64,000 bases of DNA from Cunninghamella blakesleeana (GCA_017871115.1 JAFCIZ010000007.1:3038001-3102000), one strand, 5' to 3'; shown: positions 1 through 12,538, numbered from the stretch's first letter. The notes: generated by a model from the letters alone, not told the origin. A program made the numbers and translations.

Positions 1-1566
1 TTGATTCACAAAAAAATAAAAATCCTGCTCTATTTTATTCTCTACCCCACCCTCTTTCACATAATAATATCCTTTTTTAAATTTAAATTTTTCTTTAGAT
101 TTGCATTCCTTTATTTCAAGAGTCAACCTTGTCGCTAGCAATGCATCTTTTGCGTAAGCCTTATGGTTTGATGATTGGTCAAATAAAAAAATTCCTATGC
201 ATTGATCTCCATGAATTGCTCTAAATATTTTTATCACATCTTTAAGCTGATTGACTAAATCTTCTGAAGTCCAATAACCATCACGGTAATTACCAGCAAA
301 GAATAGTTGTCTTGATATTTTATCTTTATATTTCATAGTTCCATGACAAGGACATTGGAACTCGCTGACCATAATTGAACTACCTGGAACTTTTGGTTTA
401 ATAATACTTTCATTACCAGCCATCCAAACACATGGTTTGTCGTCGTTTGCATAAAAGGTAGATTCATCATGTGTAACTACAATTACTTCTTTATGGCCTA
501 CTTTAATATGTCCAACGTCTTCTATTTCCAAATTATTACCAGAATAGTGCTTCATCCATTTATTGTATCTATTTATCATCCTTTGTGAAAATTCTTGACG
601 ATACTTTACTACATCAGGCCGCTCGTGTCCATCATAATAAACGTTCTTGCTTTTCTTTTTAAACGTAAATCCCCAAGCTGATAAATATGAATGTATTGTA
701 GATAGCCCAATATTGCTGACGTTAAAACTTTTCATAATTTTTAACTGTTCGATATGCTTTTTTAATTCAGAGACGTCTCTTTTATTTGGATCAACTGATA
801 GCCACCATTTAATACATTCTTCTTTTATTTCTTCATTATATAACATGCCAACATGTTTCCTATGACGACCTTGCATTGATTTTGCTATGCAACCATTTTC
901 CATGAACTCTTTTGCCCATAATGGAATAGCCTTGGTGATGTTTGATGTTGTAGTAGCATTTTCAATTAATAGAATAGCATCTGCTGTTTTTAAAGCACAG
1001 TCTATCCTATTAAGGTTTTTTTCTTTCATAAAAGATAGATAAAATCTGACGGCACGATGCTTCATATTGTAAGCTAGATCAAAGTTGGTTTTATCTTTTT
1101 GTTGGTCCATGATAGTAGCCGTCAATTTATTGATTAATTCTTCTAAGTCTTTTTCTTTACTATTTTCAAGCTCTGAAATGAATTGTCAACTAGTATTGAC
1201 TGAGACCCTTTTGAATATACTGTCGATTGTTTTGCATCCAACAGCCGCTCTTTCCATTATTTTTCTCTTTCTATTGATCGTCCATCTTGATTCACCAGTA
1301 TAGGCGCCTTTAAATTTTTTATCTGCATTTTCCAACCATGCTATTTTTTCTTCTGCTGTACTGTTGGAGGCAGTTATATCCAAGTGGCTATCATTGAAAG
1401 TTTCCGCAGCACTTTCAAGAGCTATTTCGATATCTTCATCGATCCAATCCTGATCAAAGCTTTCTGTAGATTCGTTATTAGATTGAATTTCGGCTGTTTT
1501 TTTAACAAACTTTCCAGTTGAAGTACGCAATCTTTTATTGGCAAATTTTTTATGTCCTTTAGTCAT
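1..1566 (-). pseudogene. DDE-type transposase, 5' part, interrupted by one in-frame stop; runs off the window
   Basis: The minus strand is open from an ATG at 1566 to the window edge except for one TGA at 1186-1188. The first 126 codons are a basic N-terminus ending in a Lys/Arg-rich tract (NRKRKIMERAAVGCKTIDSIF). Past the stop the same frame continues for about 395 codons. That part includes THDESTFYANDDKPCVW and, further on, IFLFDQSSNHKAYAKDAL, each offering a candidate catalytic Asp. It also has WTSEDLVNQL. I recognise this as a DDE endonuclease family common as repeated ORFs in fungal genomes such as Rhizophagus; I cannot name the superfamily. The third acidic residue and the terminal repeats lie outside the window. 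No splice donor/acceptor pair removes the TGA, so this copy is probably dead or was very recently inactivated. An ATG 28 codons past the stop could give a shorter product. Confidence 0.75.
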
Positions 1567-3179
1567 AAATCAAAAAAAAAAGCAAATATATAATAGTAGT
1601 AAAAGACATTAAATGAAAAGATAAAAAAACTTTTAATATTTGGTATTAAACAGAATCTTCTAGGGATCAAATTAAAACACCGAAGGTTAAATATTTTGCC
1701 GTTATAAATCCCCTATAAAATTATTTTTTGGGTGGAGCAATTTATACCCTCACCAGCTAAATCAGCCTCCCACCGACCAATTTTAACTTTTTTTTTAACA
1801 ATTTTTTTTTAGCAAAAAAATAGAAACAATCCAGTACTTTTATTTTTAAATATCATATTTATTTTTGTATTGGATTATTTTTTTATTTTTATTAATAAAA
1901 TGTTGAAATTTTTTCTTACTAAAAATGGTAAAAAAAATTCTGGTTATAACTTAGATGCACCATATAATGAGAAAGTAAAAAAATAGGAAGTGGTCTTGAT
2001 GAAATTAACTACACTTTTACTTCTTTTATCTGCGTAGAGATTTAATCCATAAGATAAAAAAAAAAATGTTGGTTGATTTAAGCACCATTTAAATTTATTC
2101 ATTTAATAAAATTGAATAAAATATTTATATACTTGTGCTCTTCTAGATATCTTTTTAGTATAAATATAATTTAGAAAAAAATTGGTCTTTTATTTTTCTA
2201 TAAAATGTAAGTTTTAAAGGATAATACATGAATATTGTCTATTTTACTTAACGGGAGGAAAAGTAAGAATTGGAGTTGAGGTAGAGTGCTGTAAAAAAAT
2301 AAATAAATAGTATTTATGAACTTTTTATTCTTATTTTGTTCTATCAATCTTTTTATTTTTTCACTCTTTCTTGTTTTCGTTTTTTTCGTTATTCATAAAA
2401 AAGAAATTATTACACTATTTATATGATCCTTGGTCTATGGAAAAATAGTCAGGTATAACATTTGAAAAGCTAGTAATATGATTGGTTTTTATTTACACTA
2501 TACATTCCACCTGAATCAGAAGAATTAGTAAAATTTAATCCAACAATCAAATATTTGAAAAAGAAAGTTAATGAGGATAAATATGTGTGAGTCCTAGTAT
2601 GAAGTATTTATTTATGATAGCTGATGGTACTGAAGATGTAGATTTGAAGTTAGCCAAATCTTAAAAAAGGAAATGTATATAATGACAATATCAGGAACAG
2701 TCTTCGTATAATTATATATTACTTTTTTACTATTAATTAATTTAAGATTTATATTAGTTAATTTACGAACTCTTAAAGAGTCGTAATTTAATACATTCTT
2801 TCAGTGTAGCTACTGATACAGCAACTACTTTTGAAAGTACAATAATAAAACAATACCATTAAAATGAGTTGTATTCTCTATAGATTAATAATTTTTTTCA
2901 ATATATATATATATATATATATAATAGATATGCTAATCAATCTCTCTATTTTAATTTTAAAAAAAAGTTTTTATTAATGATGTATAAGATGATAGTAATA
3001 AAGATATATTATTTTTATTTTTTAGTTCCCATAGAATTTTTTTTTACTGAGATTAAATATAAATTTGTTGCATAAAAAATATATCTCAAAATAAATAATG
3101 ATGATGAAATAAATATTATTGAATAAATTAACACACACAAAAAAATAAATAAAAAATAAAAAAAATAAACGGCATTTAT
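1567..3179. other. Gene-free stretch, A+T-rich
   Basis: I see no intact gene. There is an (AT)n run near 2902-2922. A short open frame at about 2490-2587 (+), containing PPESEELVKFNPTIKYLKKK, looks coding-like, but it is only about 30 codons, has no start and matches nothing I know. The side next to 1566 should hold the transposon end, but without its partner I cannot define a terminal repeat. Confidence 0.5.
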
Positions 3180-3586
3180 TTACCAACCTAGCAATTCTAA
3201 CTGATCCATTACTTTATGATGTGCATTAGCTATACTTTCATCTAGTTCAGCTAAACGAGATGAATGAGGAGGATTTGACATGACTGCATCTACTAATTCA
3301 TCTATAGAAGGAGATGGTGATGATAGTAATGAAGGATGACTAGGTGGAATAATTGCTAAAGGGTGCCGAGGTTGATCTGTATCATTTTCAAAAATGGAAG
3401 ATCTATATAATGCAATGGATGAAGATAAAGATGATGATGCTGATGTTGTTGTAGATTGAGGTAATGATGTTGATAATGATGAATTTCTATTATGATTGTT
3501 ATTGATGTTACTGCTGCTATTATTATTATCATTGTTATTATTACTATTACTATTATTATTATTATTACTATTACTACTGTTATTGC

Positions 3587-3632
<46 letters not shown>

Positions 3633-4377
3633 GTTATTGTTATTTGTTAATGATGATAATGATGGTGGAGTTATTGTTGCTGTAGTGGTATCTTCCATAT
3701 TAATGGATGTTGCAGATAATATAGTTGTTAGATCTTTTTTAAAAATAAATAAATAAATAATATATGTATATAAAATGAGTAACCTTATCTTTATCATAAT
3801 CTTTATTTTCCATTGTTATATATATAAATAAAATTCTATTTTTTAAATATATATTACCTTCAGCGATAAAATTAGGCAGTGCAAGATCTTCACCGGATAT
3901 TCGACGAATAGATATAAACTGATCTAGAAGAGAAGTAGTGATTTCTAATTGGTTTAATAATTCTTCTTTTTCAAGATAACGTTGATGGATTTGGGATTCA
4001 ATTTCTGCTCGTCTACTATGCATAGAAGTATGAATATTACGCATGCGACGTCGTCTTAAAGTAGATAAATTATTAGGTGATGCAAAAGAAGGTAGTGAAG
4101 GTTCATCCATTGCTAAAAATGAGGGTATAGCAGTAGAGAGATTAGAAGGAGGTGTAGTAGTAGTTGAGGAAGGATTAGTAGAAGAAGAAGGGTAAATATA
4201 TGGCTGAGAAAGTAAAGGAGGTGTAGTGTTATTGGTAGTATATGAATCAGAAGGATCTCTTGCTCTAAATCGCATAGGTCGTCTTAACCGCTGTCTTATG
4301 TTATTGTTGATCCTATCATTTCTATTAGTTTTTACAGTTTTTTTTTCTTCCTTAGGCTTCCAAAATGGTATTCCCAT
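3180..4377 (-). CDS. Unknown protein with poly-Asn tract, two exons
   Basis: Two exons, 4377-3858 and 3733-3180, joined by a 124-bp intron (donor GTAATAT, acceptor AAAAAG) give 357 aa. The join makes a Glu-Asp junction and keeps both frames open. The N-terminus is basic (GIPFWKPKEEKK, then an Arg-rich stretch). Next come a Ser/Thr/Pro-rich region, a charged probable helix around residues 105-155 (HSRRAEIESQIHQRYLEKEE) and a long Asn/Ser homopolymer. A short conserved-looking C-terminus follows (SIDELVDAVMSNPP, then LAELDESIANAHHKVMDQL). There is no signal peptide or membrane segment. I do not recognise a family. A very small extra exon inside the intron is possible. It is the first of nine minus-strand genes in a row. 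Confidence 0.6.
3490..3655. repeat. TTA/TTG trinucleotide tract encoding poly-Asn on the minus strand
   Basis: Run of TAT/ATT/TTG-type triplets that reads as Asn with some Ser on the minus strand, inside the second exon of the unknown protein at 3180-4377. The plus-strand poly-Leu reading is a shadow. Confidence 0.9.
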
Positions 4378-5934
4378 ATTTTTTAAGTAAAAAAAAAAAA
4401 AGAGATAAAAAGGAAAAAAAAGAAAGTATTTTTTTTTTTTTTTTGAATTAAAAAAATTCTTTTCGCAGTTCGAAATTTTTCTTTCACCCTATAAAAAAAG
4501 TTTTTTATTTTATCACTAAACTACCTGGTGATTTTTTTTTACTATGGTATTCCAAAGCATTTCTTTTGAGAGTATATGTAATGCCTTTAATAGCTTTTTA
4601 TTCTTTCAAAAATACAAAAATAAAATAAAAATGCCTTAATATTATAATTTTCTCTTTTTTTAAAATAAATAAATAAATTCACTATAAAATAAAATTCCTA
4701 ATATGATAGTTATTATTTTTCATTCTGAAATTGTCTCTATTAATTTACAAAACAACCCTGCCCTACTCCAATTTTTTTCAACTAATTGATTAGTAGGTAG
4801 TAAACTACACTAAAAGGAGTTATTATTTCCGAATATTTTTTAATCATATATTTTGGCTGTAATCATCTTCTATGTGGCCATAATTTTTTTATATATCGTT
4901 TAACTTGATTTTTTTTACAAAACAGCTCTACATTTTCTTTACATCAGTTCATAAATGGTTATTTTGCTAGATATAGAAAAACATTATTTATTTCTGAAAA
5001 TGCTTATTATTATTATTACTATTGTTATTAATGTTATTATAACAGTATTATTTTATTTTGCATTAATATTAATTCTGCACTACACAGCTCCTGTACAAAT
5101 AGTAAGTTACAATATTTATAAAATAATAATATTATTCCTTTAAAAATATTATAAATGAATGGTGTCTTTTTTATTTCTTTCTGGAATAAGTAATCGCCTA
5201 CACAATTTTTTTACTATATTCATTATTTTTCATCGAAAATTTTCTACGAGTAAAATTAAAAAAAAGACTTTATTAAGCTTTCGCTGCTGCAGGACCCTTT
5301 TGTTAAAGTTTATGTGTTTTTTTTTACAATACCAAATTCATTTTTAGAGACTATTTATTATGTAAGCGATTTTAATTTTTTTTTTTTTTTTGAAAAAAGG
5401 AATTAACATTAAAAAAAAGCTTTTGATTTAACCAATCATCTTTATATTTCTTATTCTGTGTTGTATTAAAAAAGAATGCTGATCTATTTCCCTTTTAGTT
5501 TTTCTTTATAAAACAAGTCTTTTATGAATATAAAGTCACTATAAGTAAATAGGGTTTGATAGATGGTTTATTACATTATTTCCATAATACGTACATATAT
5601 ATATATATATGTAATTACCTTTTATGAAAATTATTTTTATGTACATGATTAAGCTTCTAAAGTTAAAAACAAATCATTATGTAAATCATTTCCTTTTATT
5701 AATTTTTTTTTAATTTTTTAATTTTTTAATTTTTGAATATAAAAAAAAGGAAGAAACGCGAAAAACATAAAAGAAAAAGTTATAGTAATCGTAATGAATA
5801 TGTATATAAAAAAAAGAAAAATGAGAATTTTGTTTAATTTTAAGAAAGAAATAAAAAAAGAAAAAAAGAAAGAAGTACATATAAATCCAAATATAGTTAT
5901 CGGTCCGAGAAGTCCATATTCTTTAGCATAATAG
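4378..5934. other. Gene-free stretch
   Basis: Upstream region of the gene at 3180-4377 and downstream region of the gene ending at 5935. It holds poly(A) and poly(T) runs and an (AT)n run near 5597-5611. Two short hydrophobic frames (4955-5143 and 5159-5347, +) are mostly Leu/Ile/Phe from A+T-rich codons and I do not believe they are genes. Confidence 0.5.
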
Positions 5935-6732
5935 TCATTCCATTTCAAGGCCAGTTTTATTACCATGAGCATTTAAAATTTTATCGATATCAATTTTATC
6001 ATTGATCATGTTATTATTATTGTTATTATGATGATGATGATTCATATCCATAGTCGTATGCTGTTCATTATAAACAACTTCTATTTTTTGTTCTATTGTC
6101 TTATCTGTGAGTTGATTAAATAATTGTGGCCATATTTCGGGTTTTTCTTTGGAAAGATATACAATTCGCCATTGTTCATGTACTATACTCAGTTTCAAAG
6201 GCTAAAAAAAAAAAAGGAAAAAAAGAAAAAAGGATATTATAATTAAAGATCAACGGTTTTACCTTAATATACTTTAATTTTTTTTTTAAAAATTACTTGT
6301 ATAAATTTATTTGCTAACCTGATGATTGATATTTTTATAAAATGGTAACTTATAAACGATATCTGGTGTTTCAACTGGTGATAATATTAAAATATTGGGA
6401 TATATAACACAGCTCATCTAAATACCCAAATAAAATAAAATAAAATAAATACCTTATTTTAGTTTAATATTTATGTTTATTTTATATTATTTATATTTAA
6501 TATATTAAAATAGTAACTTTACCACACAGCTTGTTGTTAAGGAAATAGATATGAATTCATGTGTTTGTGACCAAATAATTTGTGTTCCATCGTCATTGTC
6601 ATCGTCATTATTATAATCCTGTATTATATTTTCATCATATAAATCATCATCATCATTTTCACTGGATTGTAATATGTCGTCCTCTACTTCACATTTATGT
6701 ATTATATTTTCATTTTCACTTGCCGTTAACAT
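5935..6732 (-). CDS. Small CS-domain (NudC/p23-like fold) protein, three exons
   Basis: Exons 6732-6523, 6417-6319 and 6201-5935 splice in phase 0 to 191 aa. Residues 1-50 are very acidic. From about 51 the sequence resembles a CS domain: QIIWSQTHEFISISL matches the opening W-x-Q-T-x-x-x-V-x-I-x-I pattern, and EQWRIVYLSKEKPEIWPQLF (about 113-132) matches the closing strands and the conserved Trp-Pro-x-Leu. The tail has His and Asn runs and ends in a short acidic segment. CS domains usually bind Hsp90 or act with the dynein/NudC machinery. The acidic N-terminus followed by CS is closest to NudC-domain proteins such as NUDCD1/NUDCD2, but the fit of the middle strands is weak. An open frame running past the stop in another frame (5718-5972) is unlikely to be used. 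Confidence 0.6.
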
Positions 6733-7028
6733 TATATCTATTTAATATAATATAAAATAAAATATAAATTAAAAAGGTAAATAAAAGTCGAAAAAAAAGG
6801 AAGGAAGAAGGAAAGAAGGAAAGAATGAAAGAGAGAGAGAAAAGGGGAAAAAAAGAAAAAAAAAAGAAATGTATATATATTTTAAAAAAGTAAATATAAA
6901 GAGTTAAAAATACTATTATACTAGTATCTAACTCAGATATATTGATTAAATTAAATCTTTTTTTTTTCTTTTCCCTTTCCTTTTAGTTTTTTATTTATTT
7001 ATCTATTTTGTTAAGAGATGCTTACACG

Positions 7029-8769
7029 TTAATAATAAAAATCATGGATATTTAAAAGTTTGTACCTTAATACTGATTCAGTAACCCAAGTAGCTTTTAC
7101 TAAGGGTTTTCCAAGAAAGATAGTGTTCATTTTTCCCTTTTCATGATCACAGTTATTAGTAGTAGTAGTTGTACATAGAATAATGGTATCCTTTTTAATG
7201 TCGTTTTCAGTTGTAACTATTTGACCATCACCAAGGTTTATCAAGTATTGAATGCCTGTTTGTGATTTAACGTTATTATTTGGATAAAAATAAAAATTTT
7301 TATTATAAAACAGTTTTGGTTCCTATTTTTTTAAAAATAAATAAATAAATATATAATTAAATCAATTGCTTAAAGATAAATCCATCAATGATATTTATTT
7401 ATTTTTTTATTTCTAAATAATAATAATAATAATAATAAAAAAGCAAGTACTTACGCCATTTAAATAGCTTAATCTAGCTCTCTGTGGACCGTCTTTATAT
7501 TTATCTAATTTAGCATGAACTAAATAAGGTGATATATTAACCATTGTTTTCTCTTCAAAACAGTGCTTAATCCCTTTTTTTTAAAATAAAAAATATAAAA
7601 TAAAATAAAATATAAATAGTATATAATAAATAATAAATGTTGTTATGTAATTAATATTTTTTTTGTACATATTTTTTTATTTATTTTATTTTATAAAAAG
7701 ATATATACTTACAGTTTTCATGTACGATATGTTTTCTTAATAAAATAGCCCCAAGATAAATTTTATCGATTTTTAAAACATTATTTCGATCATCTAATAA
7801 AAAAAAAAAACATTCACAAAATAAAAGAAAAAGATAAATAAAAAGAAAATATATGCCATCAGTTCTTTACATTATCACTATATTTATTATTTACCAGCAA
7901 CTACTATAAAGTGAGTGATTTTTGAATTTATGGTAGTAGATATTTTCAGTATTTGCAAACTTTCCAGTTTTTTTAAATATGTTTTCTAAATAAATATATA
8001 CATAGATAAAAATAAATGATTAAAACAAATAATTATATCACTATATAGCCTTAAAATGAGAATATATATATATGTATATATATATATATGTGTGCGCGTG
8101 TTTACAACTAAATCGTTAACTGATTCATCCAGATAAATAAAATAATTTTTAGGAGGTGGGTCTAATTGAGACATATTTGTTGTATTTGAAGATAATAATG
8201 ACGACGACGCAGTTGTCGTTGCTGCCGATGATGAAATAGTAGGTTGTACCTTAAATTTTAGTGGTTGTTGCTGTTGTTCATTATGATCCTCTGTCCAAGA
8301 ATCCGTTGTATCTTGAGTGGTACAAAATGTACCTTGTTTCACTTCATTTAATGTCGTTGATTCGAAATGCGGTGGTTCCACGTGGCTTTGAAATTTATTT
8401 ATAGCCGGTGTTGATAAAGTCTGGCGATCTAATTGAAAAGTAAAAAGAAAAAGTTTATTATCATTTAGTCATTCATCTCTATCCTTTTGCTTCAATTTTT
8501 TATTATTTTTATTTTCAGCATTACCATTATCGTCATCATCATTTTCTTCTTGTTCCATTATATTTTCGGTTGGTTCTATTTTATTTTGTTCTTTCTTCAT
8601 GATAGTTTGGCTATATGTTGCTGAATTATCTTCTTTGGTTGGATATGGAAATAATAAAGAAAGATCACTGTTTTGTGGTTCCGCTACGTATTCTTTATTT
8701 GGCAATTGAGACAGCACTATCAATAATATATATATATATTGGTTAGTATCGTATATAATAGTCAAATAG

Positions 8770-8817
<48 letters not shown>

Positions 8818-9255
8818 ACGTTAATATATTTAAATAGGTTTTTACGCACCTATACCAGTCTTTTTTTCATAGTGTTCGCGAAGAATAAAAAATTCTTGCA
8901 CGATAGCTTCTGTTGATTCAGAAAATGATAAAGCTCGTTTGGTAATGGTTGCTTTACAAATAGGGCATTTTGGCATATTAATTAAAGAGTGTAATATACA
9001 TTGTTTGCAAAATATGTGACCACATGGCGTACTTGTACTTTGATTAAACAACGATAAACTAGAGAAAAAAAGGAAGTGAAAAGTTTTATATAAAAAAAAA
9101 GAAAACAAAATAAGGTTAATATACAACACTATTTTATTCTCGTTTCTCTATATACTATTTTCATTTTACCAAATAGGACAAGTTAACTCCTGATTCATAC
9201 GTTGAAGTAAACCGTCTATTGAATCAGGTAAATCTTCATATTCATATTCTAACAT
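7029..9255 (-). CDS. RING finger plus tandem BRCT protein (BRCA1/BARD1-like architecture)
   Basis: Eight exons: 9255-9170, 9058-8850, 8716-8525, 8428-8106, 7985-7895, 7793-7713, 7573-7455, 7322-7029; 464 aa. Residues 26-63 form a complete C3HC4 RING: CPIC, then C41-x-H43, C46-x-x-C49, and CPIC at 60-63. The middle (about 95-255) is acidic, Ser/Thr-rich and low in complexity. BRCT 1 (about 260-365) has ITHFIVVAD and the diagnostic Trp in WIKHCFEE (W328). BRCT 2 (about 370-464) has INLGDGQIV and ATWVTESVL (W446), ending at the stop. A RING E3 with C-terminal tandem BRCTs is the BRCA1/BARD1 layout; BRCT pairs bind phosphopeptides in DNA-damage signalling. Animal BRCA1 is about 1860 aa and BARD1 about 780 with ankyrins; this one is compact and lacks ankyrins. 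Orthology is inference; the domains are directly visible. Confidence 0.85.
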
Positions 9256-9370
9256 TTACGATCAATTTTTTTTAAATAAAAGGAAAAAAAAAAAAAAAAT
9301 TAAAGAGAGAAGAAAAGAAAAAAAGCAAAAAATCAATTCTTTATTTTTATTTTTAAAAAAAATTAATTAT

Positions 9371-11102
9371 TTATAAATCAGCAATATAGGCAGGCAACTT
9401 TATCATATCATTTGATTGAGAAATACCAGCAGAGATTTGTATACCTAAACTATCAGCAACCGTTTCATCATAGGCATGTCTAACCATTTTATCGTATAAA
9501 TCGGCAGGTAATATTTTAATAGAGGATAATGTAATTTTGATAATTTTTTCAGGTTGCAGCATTGGCAATTTTCTTAATAGTTTTATAGGACTATTCAAAA
9601 ATTAAATATATTAAATTATAAACTAATAAGTTAGTATTATTATAACCTTTACTCTCATTATTTCTATTCTAAATAAATAACTGTCTCTTATTTATCTATT
9701 TATCTATAATATTACCTTGGATTTGTAATCAAATCATTTCTTATTAAAGCTAATTGAGCAATAATAAAAAGTAGATTTAAATGTATACCAAAAGCAAACA
9801 TTACATCCCACAATGGTAATAAATTATTTAAAGGAGGTGTACACGCACATAGAGTCATAACAGCTATTTTATAAAAAATAAAATAAAAATAAAAAAAAGT
9901 AAATAAGCCAATAAAAAGTTCAAGTATCGTCTTTTTTAGTAAATGCATATATTTCCAATTTTTACTTACATGGCACGGCGTACATATTTGCCGTTAACCC
10001 TTTTGATAATAATGAATAGTATAATTGGGGATCTAAATGCTGTAAACACAAATCAACCAACTATATTTCAAGAAAAAGAAAAAGAAAAATAATATAAAGG
10101 TGTTTTTATTAATTTTTTTTCTTAAAAAAAAAACAAACCAAAAAGGGATATTATTGAATACCTTGACACCACAGTGTACGCCTTTTAAACTTGGTAAAAC
10201 ATATAAAGGACACCATTTCCACATAAATTTTGTAAATGCAAAAAAGGATTCCATTTCAGATAATACCATTAAAAATGGGGCAAGTAAAACATTCATCCCT
10301 TGAACATAAGTTAATTTTCCATTTGGGAACCATTCAGTTGAACATTTCTTTCTCAGTTGTATTAATTCATTTGTAGTGCCATTATTTTTGTTTCTATCTT
10401 CCTTAACACGACAAGTATCATTGCTGTAGTCTGGGTTATTGTTCTCATAACTTTCACTGTTACTACCAATGTCACTACTGTTTGTGCCGCCAATGTCATG
10501 ATTATTGGAATTGTCATTATCATTATCTTGATTGCTAGTAATATCATTTTCAACTTTATACTCTATTTTAATATATTAATCATACATTTTAAAACACTCT
10601 TTATATGCCCTTTTTACTTTTATATTTACCTGGTTCATTTAGCCATACAAAGGCATTCAATACACGAATTAACATATCTTCAGATACTTGTTCCAAAAAA
10701 TCATTATCTGTTGTTAAAGTTCGAAAAGTATCATTTCTTATTTTATCATCCATTGAACTTGCTCCCCTTTCAACTAAGGTAATATAACTATTAGCTGATA
10801 TGTCATTCATCCTTAAAAATAATTTCCATAATAATCCCCTATACTATAATAGAATAATAATTATAATCATTGTAATAATAATAATAATAATAAAAAGATA
10901 TTATTTAGTTTATAATGTACATGTCTATTATTAAAGTCTTTCATAATACATTTTTATGCATTTTTTTTTTTGTTAAACTTACTTCTTGTGGGCAAGTATT
11001 GGATAGAATAGATATGCGTAAATCCATTAAGCTATTTTCTGAATCAGAAGGATGATTATGTTTGCGATTGAGTATGGTTGCTACACCGTTTAATAAATCC
11101 AT
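9371..11102 (-). CDS. BUB2: BUB2/Cdc16-type TBC GTPase-activating protein
   Basis: Six exons: 11102-10983, 10843-10630, 10562-10162, 10060-9970, 9863-9716, 9590-9371; 397 aa. The TBC domain is clear. KIRNDTFRT carries the arginine finger (IxxDxxR), SEDMLIRVLNAF follows, and YVQGMNVLLAPF carries the glutamine finger. Then come PLYVLPSLKGVHCGVK, VDLCLQHLDPQLY, LSKGLTANMYAVPSVMTLCACTPPL and LWDVMFAFGIHLN. The order matches Bub2 of budding yeast (306 aa) and Cdc16 of fission yeast (299 aa). In those yeasts Bub2 with Bfa1 is the GAP for the Tem1 GTPase at spindle poles and holds mitotic exit until the spindle is placed. The extra length is an Asn/Asp/Ser-rich insert of about 70 residues between the two finger motifs, encoded at the start of exon 3. 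Confidence 0.92.
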
Positions 11103-11341
11103 TAAAGTTGCAGTTATAAATAAAGTATGTGTTATATATATATATAAAAGAAAAGAAAGAAAAAGAAAGAGAGGGAAAGCAAAGAAAAAAGAGAATGGTA
11201 GAGTAATAAAAAAAATCGGTATTTAAATTTATGTATTTAAAGATATAATGAAATACATGAAAGGGTGATTATGGTATTAAAAATATATATATAAATAAAA
11301 ACAAACAAATGCCATATGTGTGTTGGTTTGATTTATTTTTT

Positions 11342-12247
11342 TTACGCTAATTCATTGTATTCCACTTTTCTACGAGATTTCATTTCATTATCTACTGAAG
11401 TTGATTGTTGTTGATAATCAAAAGGTCTTTTCCTTCTAGTATCTCTTGTATTATCATCCATATTATCAGATCGTCGATTGTAGCCTCCTCTTCCAAAATC
11501 ACCAAATTTTTTTGATCCTCTATTATATCCATGATGATGATGTTGATGATGTTGTTGTTCAATATTATTAATTGTAGCTGATATAGTTAAAGAGCGATTT
11601 TGTTGTTGTTGTAGAGGTGAAGATGAAGCAGTTTGATGTTGTTGCTGATGATGTCTTTGTTGTAATGGATTTATCTTGGTTGGATCCACTTCAGAAAAAT
11701 TAGGTCCTTCTGAAAATATTAATGTATCTTGTCCAACACGCTTTACTTTTCCATGTTTATAAAGTACTAAAAGTAGTTGCCCTTGTCTAAGTTTACTGTC
11801 ACTATATATATATATATATATATATATGTTTTAGTCACATACCTTTTGTTTTAAAATACTATTATTATTACTTTATAAGTATATAGTAATACTTACGCTC
11901 CGGTAACTCGTAAGATGTCACCACTTTTTATTAGTTCACCTGTTTCTCCCCACACATTCATAATAATAACACCTGATTTATCAGCTATTAAATACCTATG
12001 TATGATTTCACCATCTCTAGTAACAATAGGTTCACTTTCTATTATATACATATATATAATTTGTATACAAAAAGTAAGAAAAATATTTATATATATATAA
12101 TTTTTATTTTATATAATGGTGTTTATCATGTATTTTACCAGGTTGAAGTACAATAACTTCGCATTCTATATTACGCATCATAGGTCGTACATCTTTTAAT
12201 AAAGTAAACTGAGTTGATTGAGTTGTAGAAGTCGTAAAAGCTGCCAT
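11342..12247 (-). CDS. SOSS complex subunit B-like ssDNA-binding OB-fold protein
   Basis: Three exons: 12247-12139, 12038-11897, 11801-11342; 236 aa. The first 115 residues match the OB fold of SOSS-B/hSSB proteins. LLKDVRPMMRNIECEVIVL opens it, then YLIADKSGVIIMNVW, GELIKSGDILRVTGA and a closing GQDTLIFSEGPNFSEVDP, which mirrors the family GEFCMVYSEVPNFSEPNP-type ending. In animals this protein binds single-stranded DNA and works with INTS3 in double-strand-break repair. The C-terminal half is low complexity: Gln/His runs, then a Gly/Arg/Tyr stretch (NRGSKKFGDFGRGGYNRR) that may help bind nucleic acid. It lies 239 bp upstream of the BUB2 gene, in the same orientation. Confidence 0.85.
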
Positions 12248-12538
12248 ATGTATTTATATATTTATTAAATAAAAAGAGAAAGAAAAAGCGGGAGAAAGAA
12301 TAAAAAAATGCCAATAGACTTTATTTTTTTTAAAAAAATTTTAACTCCGGCTTGAAAAAAAAATTATATATATTATGAAAAGTAAAAGTACAACATTATA
12401 AAAATGATAAAATAAAATAAAATGGTAACTATGGCTATAAACAAGATAGAAAAGGATGGTAATAATAATAAAAAGAGAGAGGGAGAAAGTGAAAGAAAAA
12501 AAATATTTAATTAGCAGTTACGTTGTTTTTTTTCCTTT

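Noticed and set aside
3496..3756. Poly-Leu plus-strand frame
   Set aside because: Antisense of the poly-Asn tract in the spliced minus-strand gene.
5718..5972. Alternative minus-strand frame continuing past the CS-domain gene
   Set aside because: The spliced CS-domain model closes cleanly at 5935; the alternative needs a frame change without a splice site and is mostly Phe/Ile-rich.
10498..10782. Plus-strand hydrophobic frames opposite the BUB2 gene
   Set aside because: They overlap exons with clear TBC motifs on the other strand.
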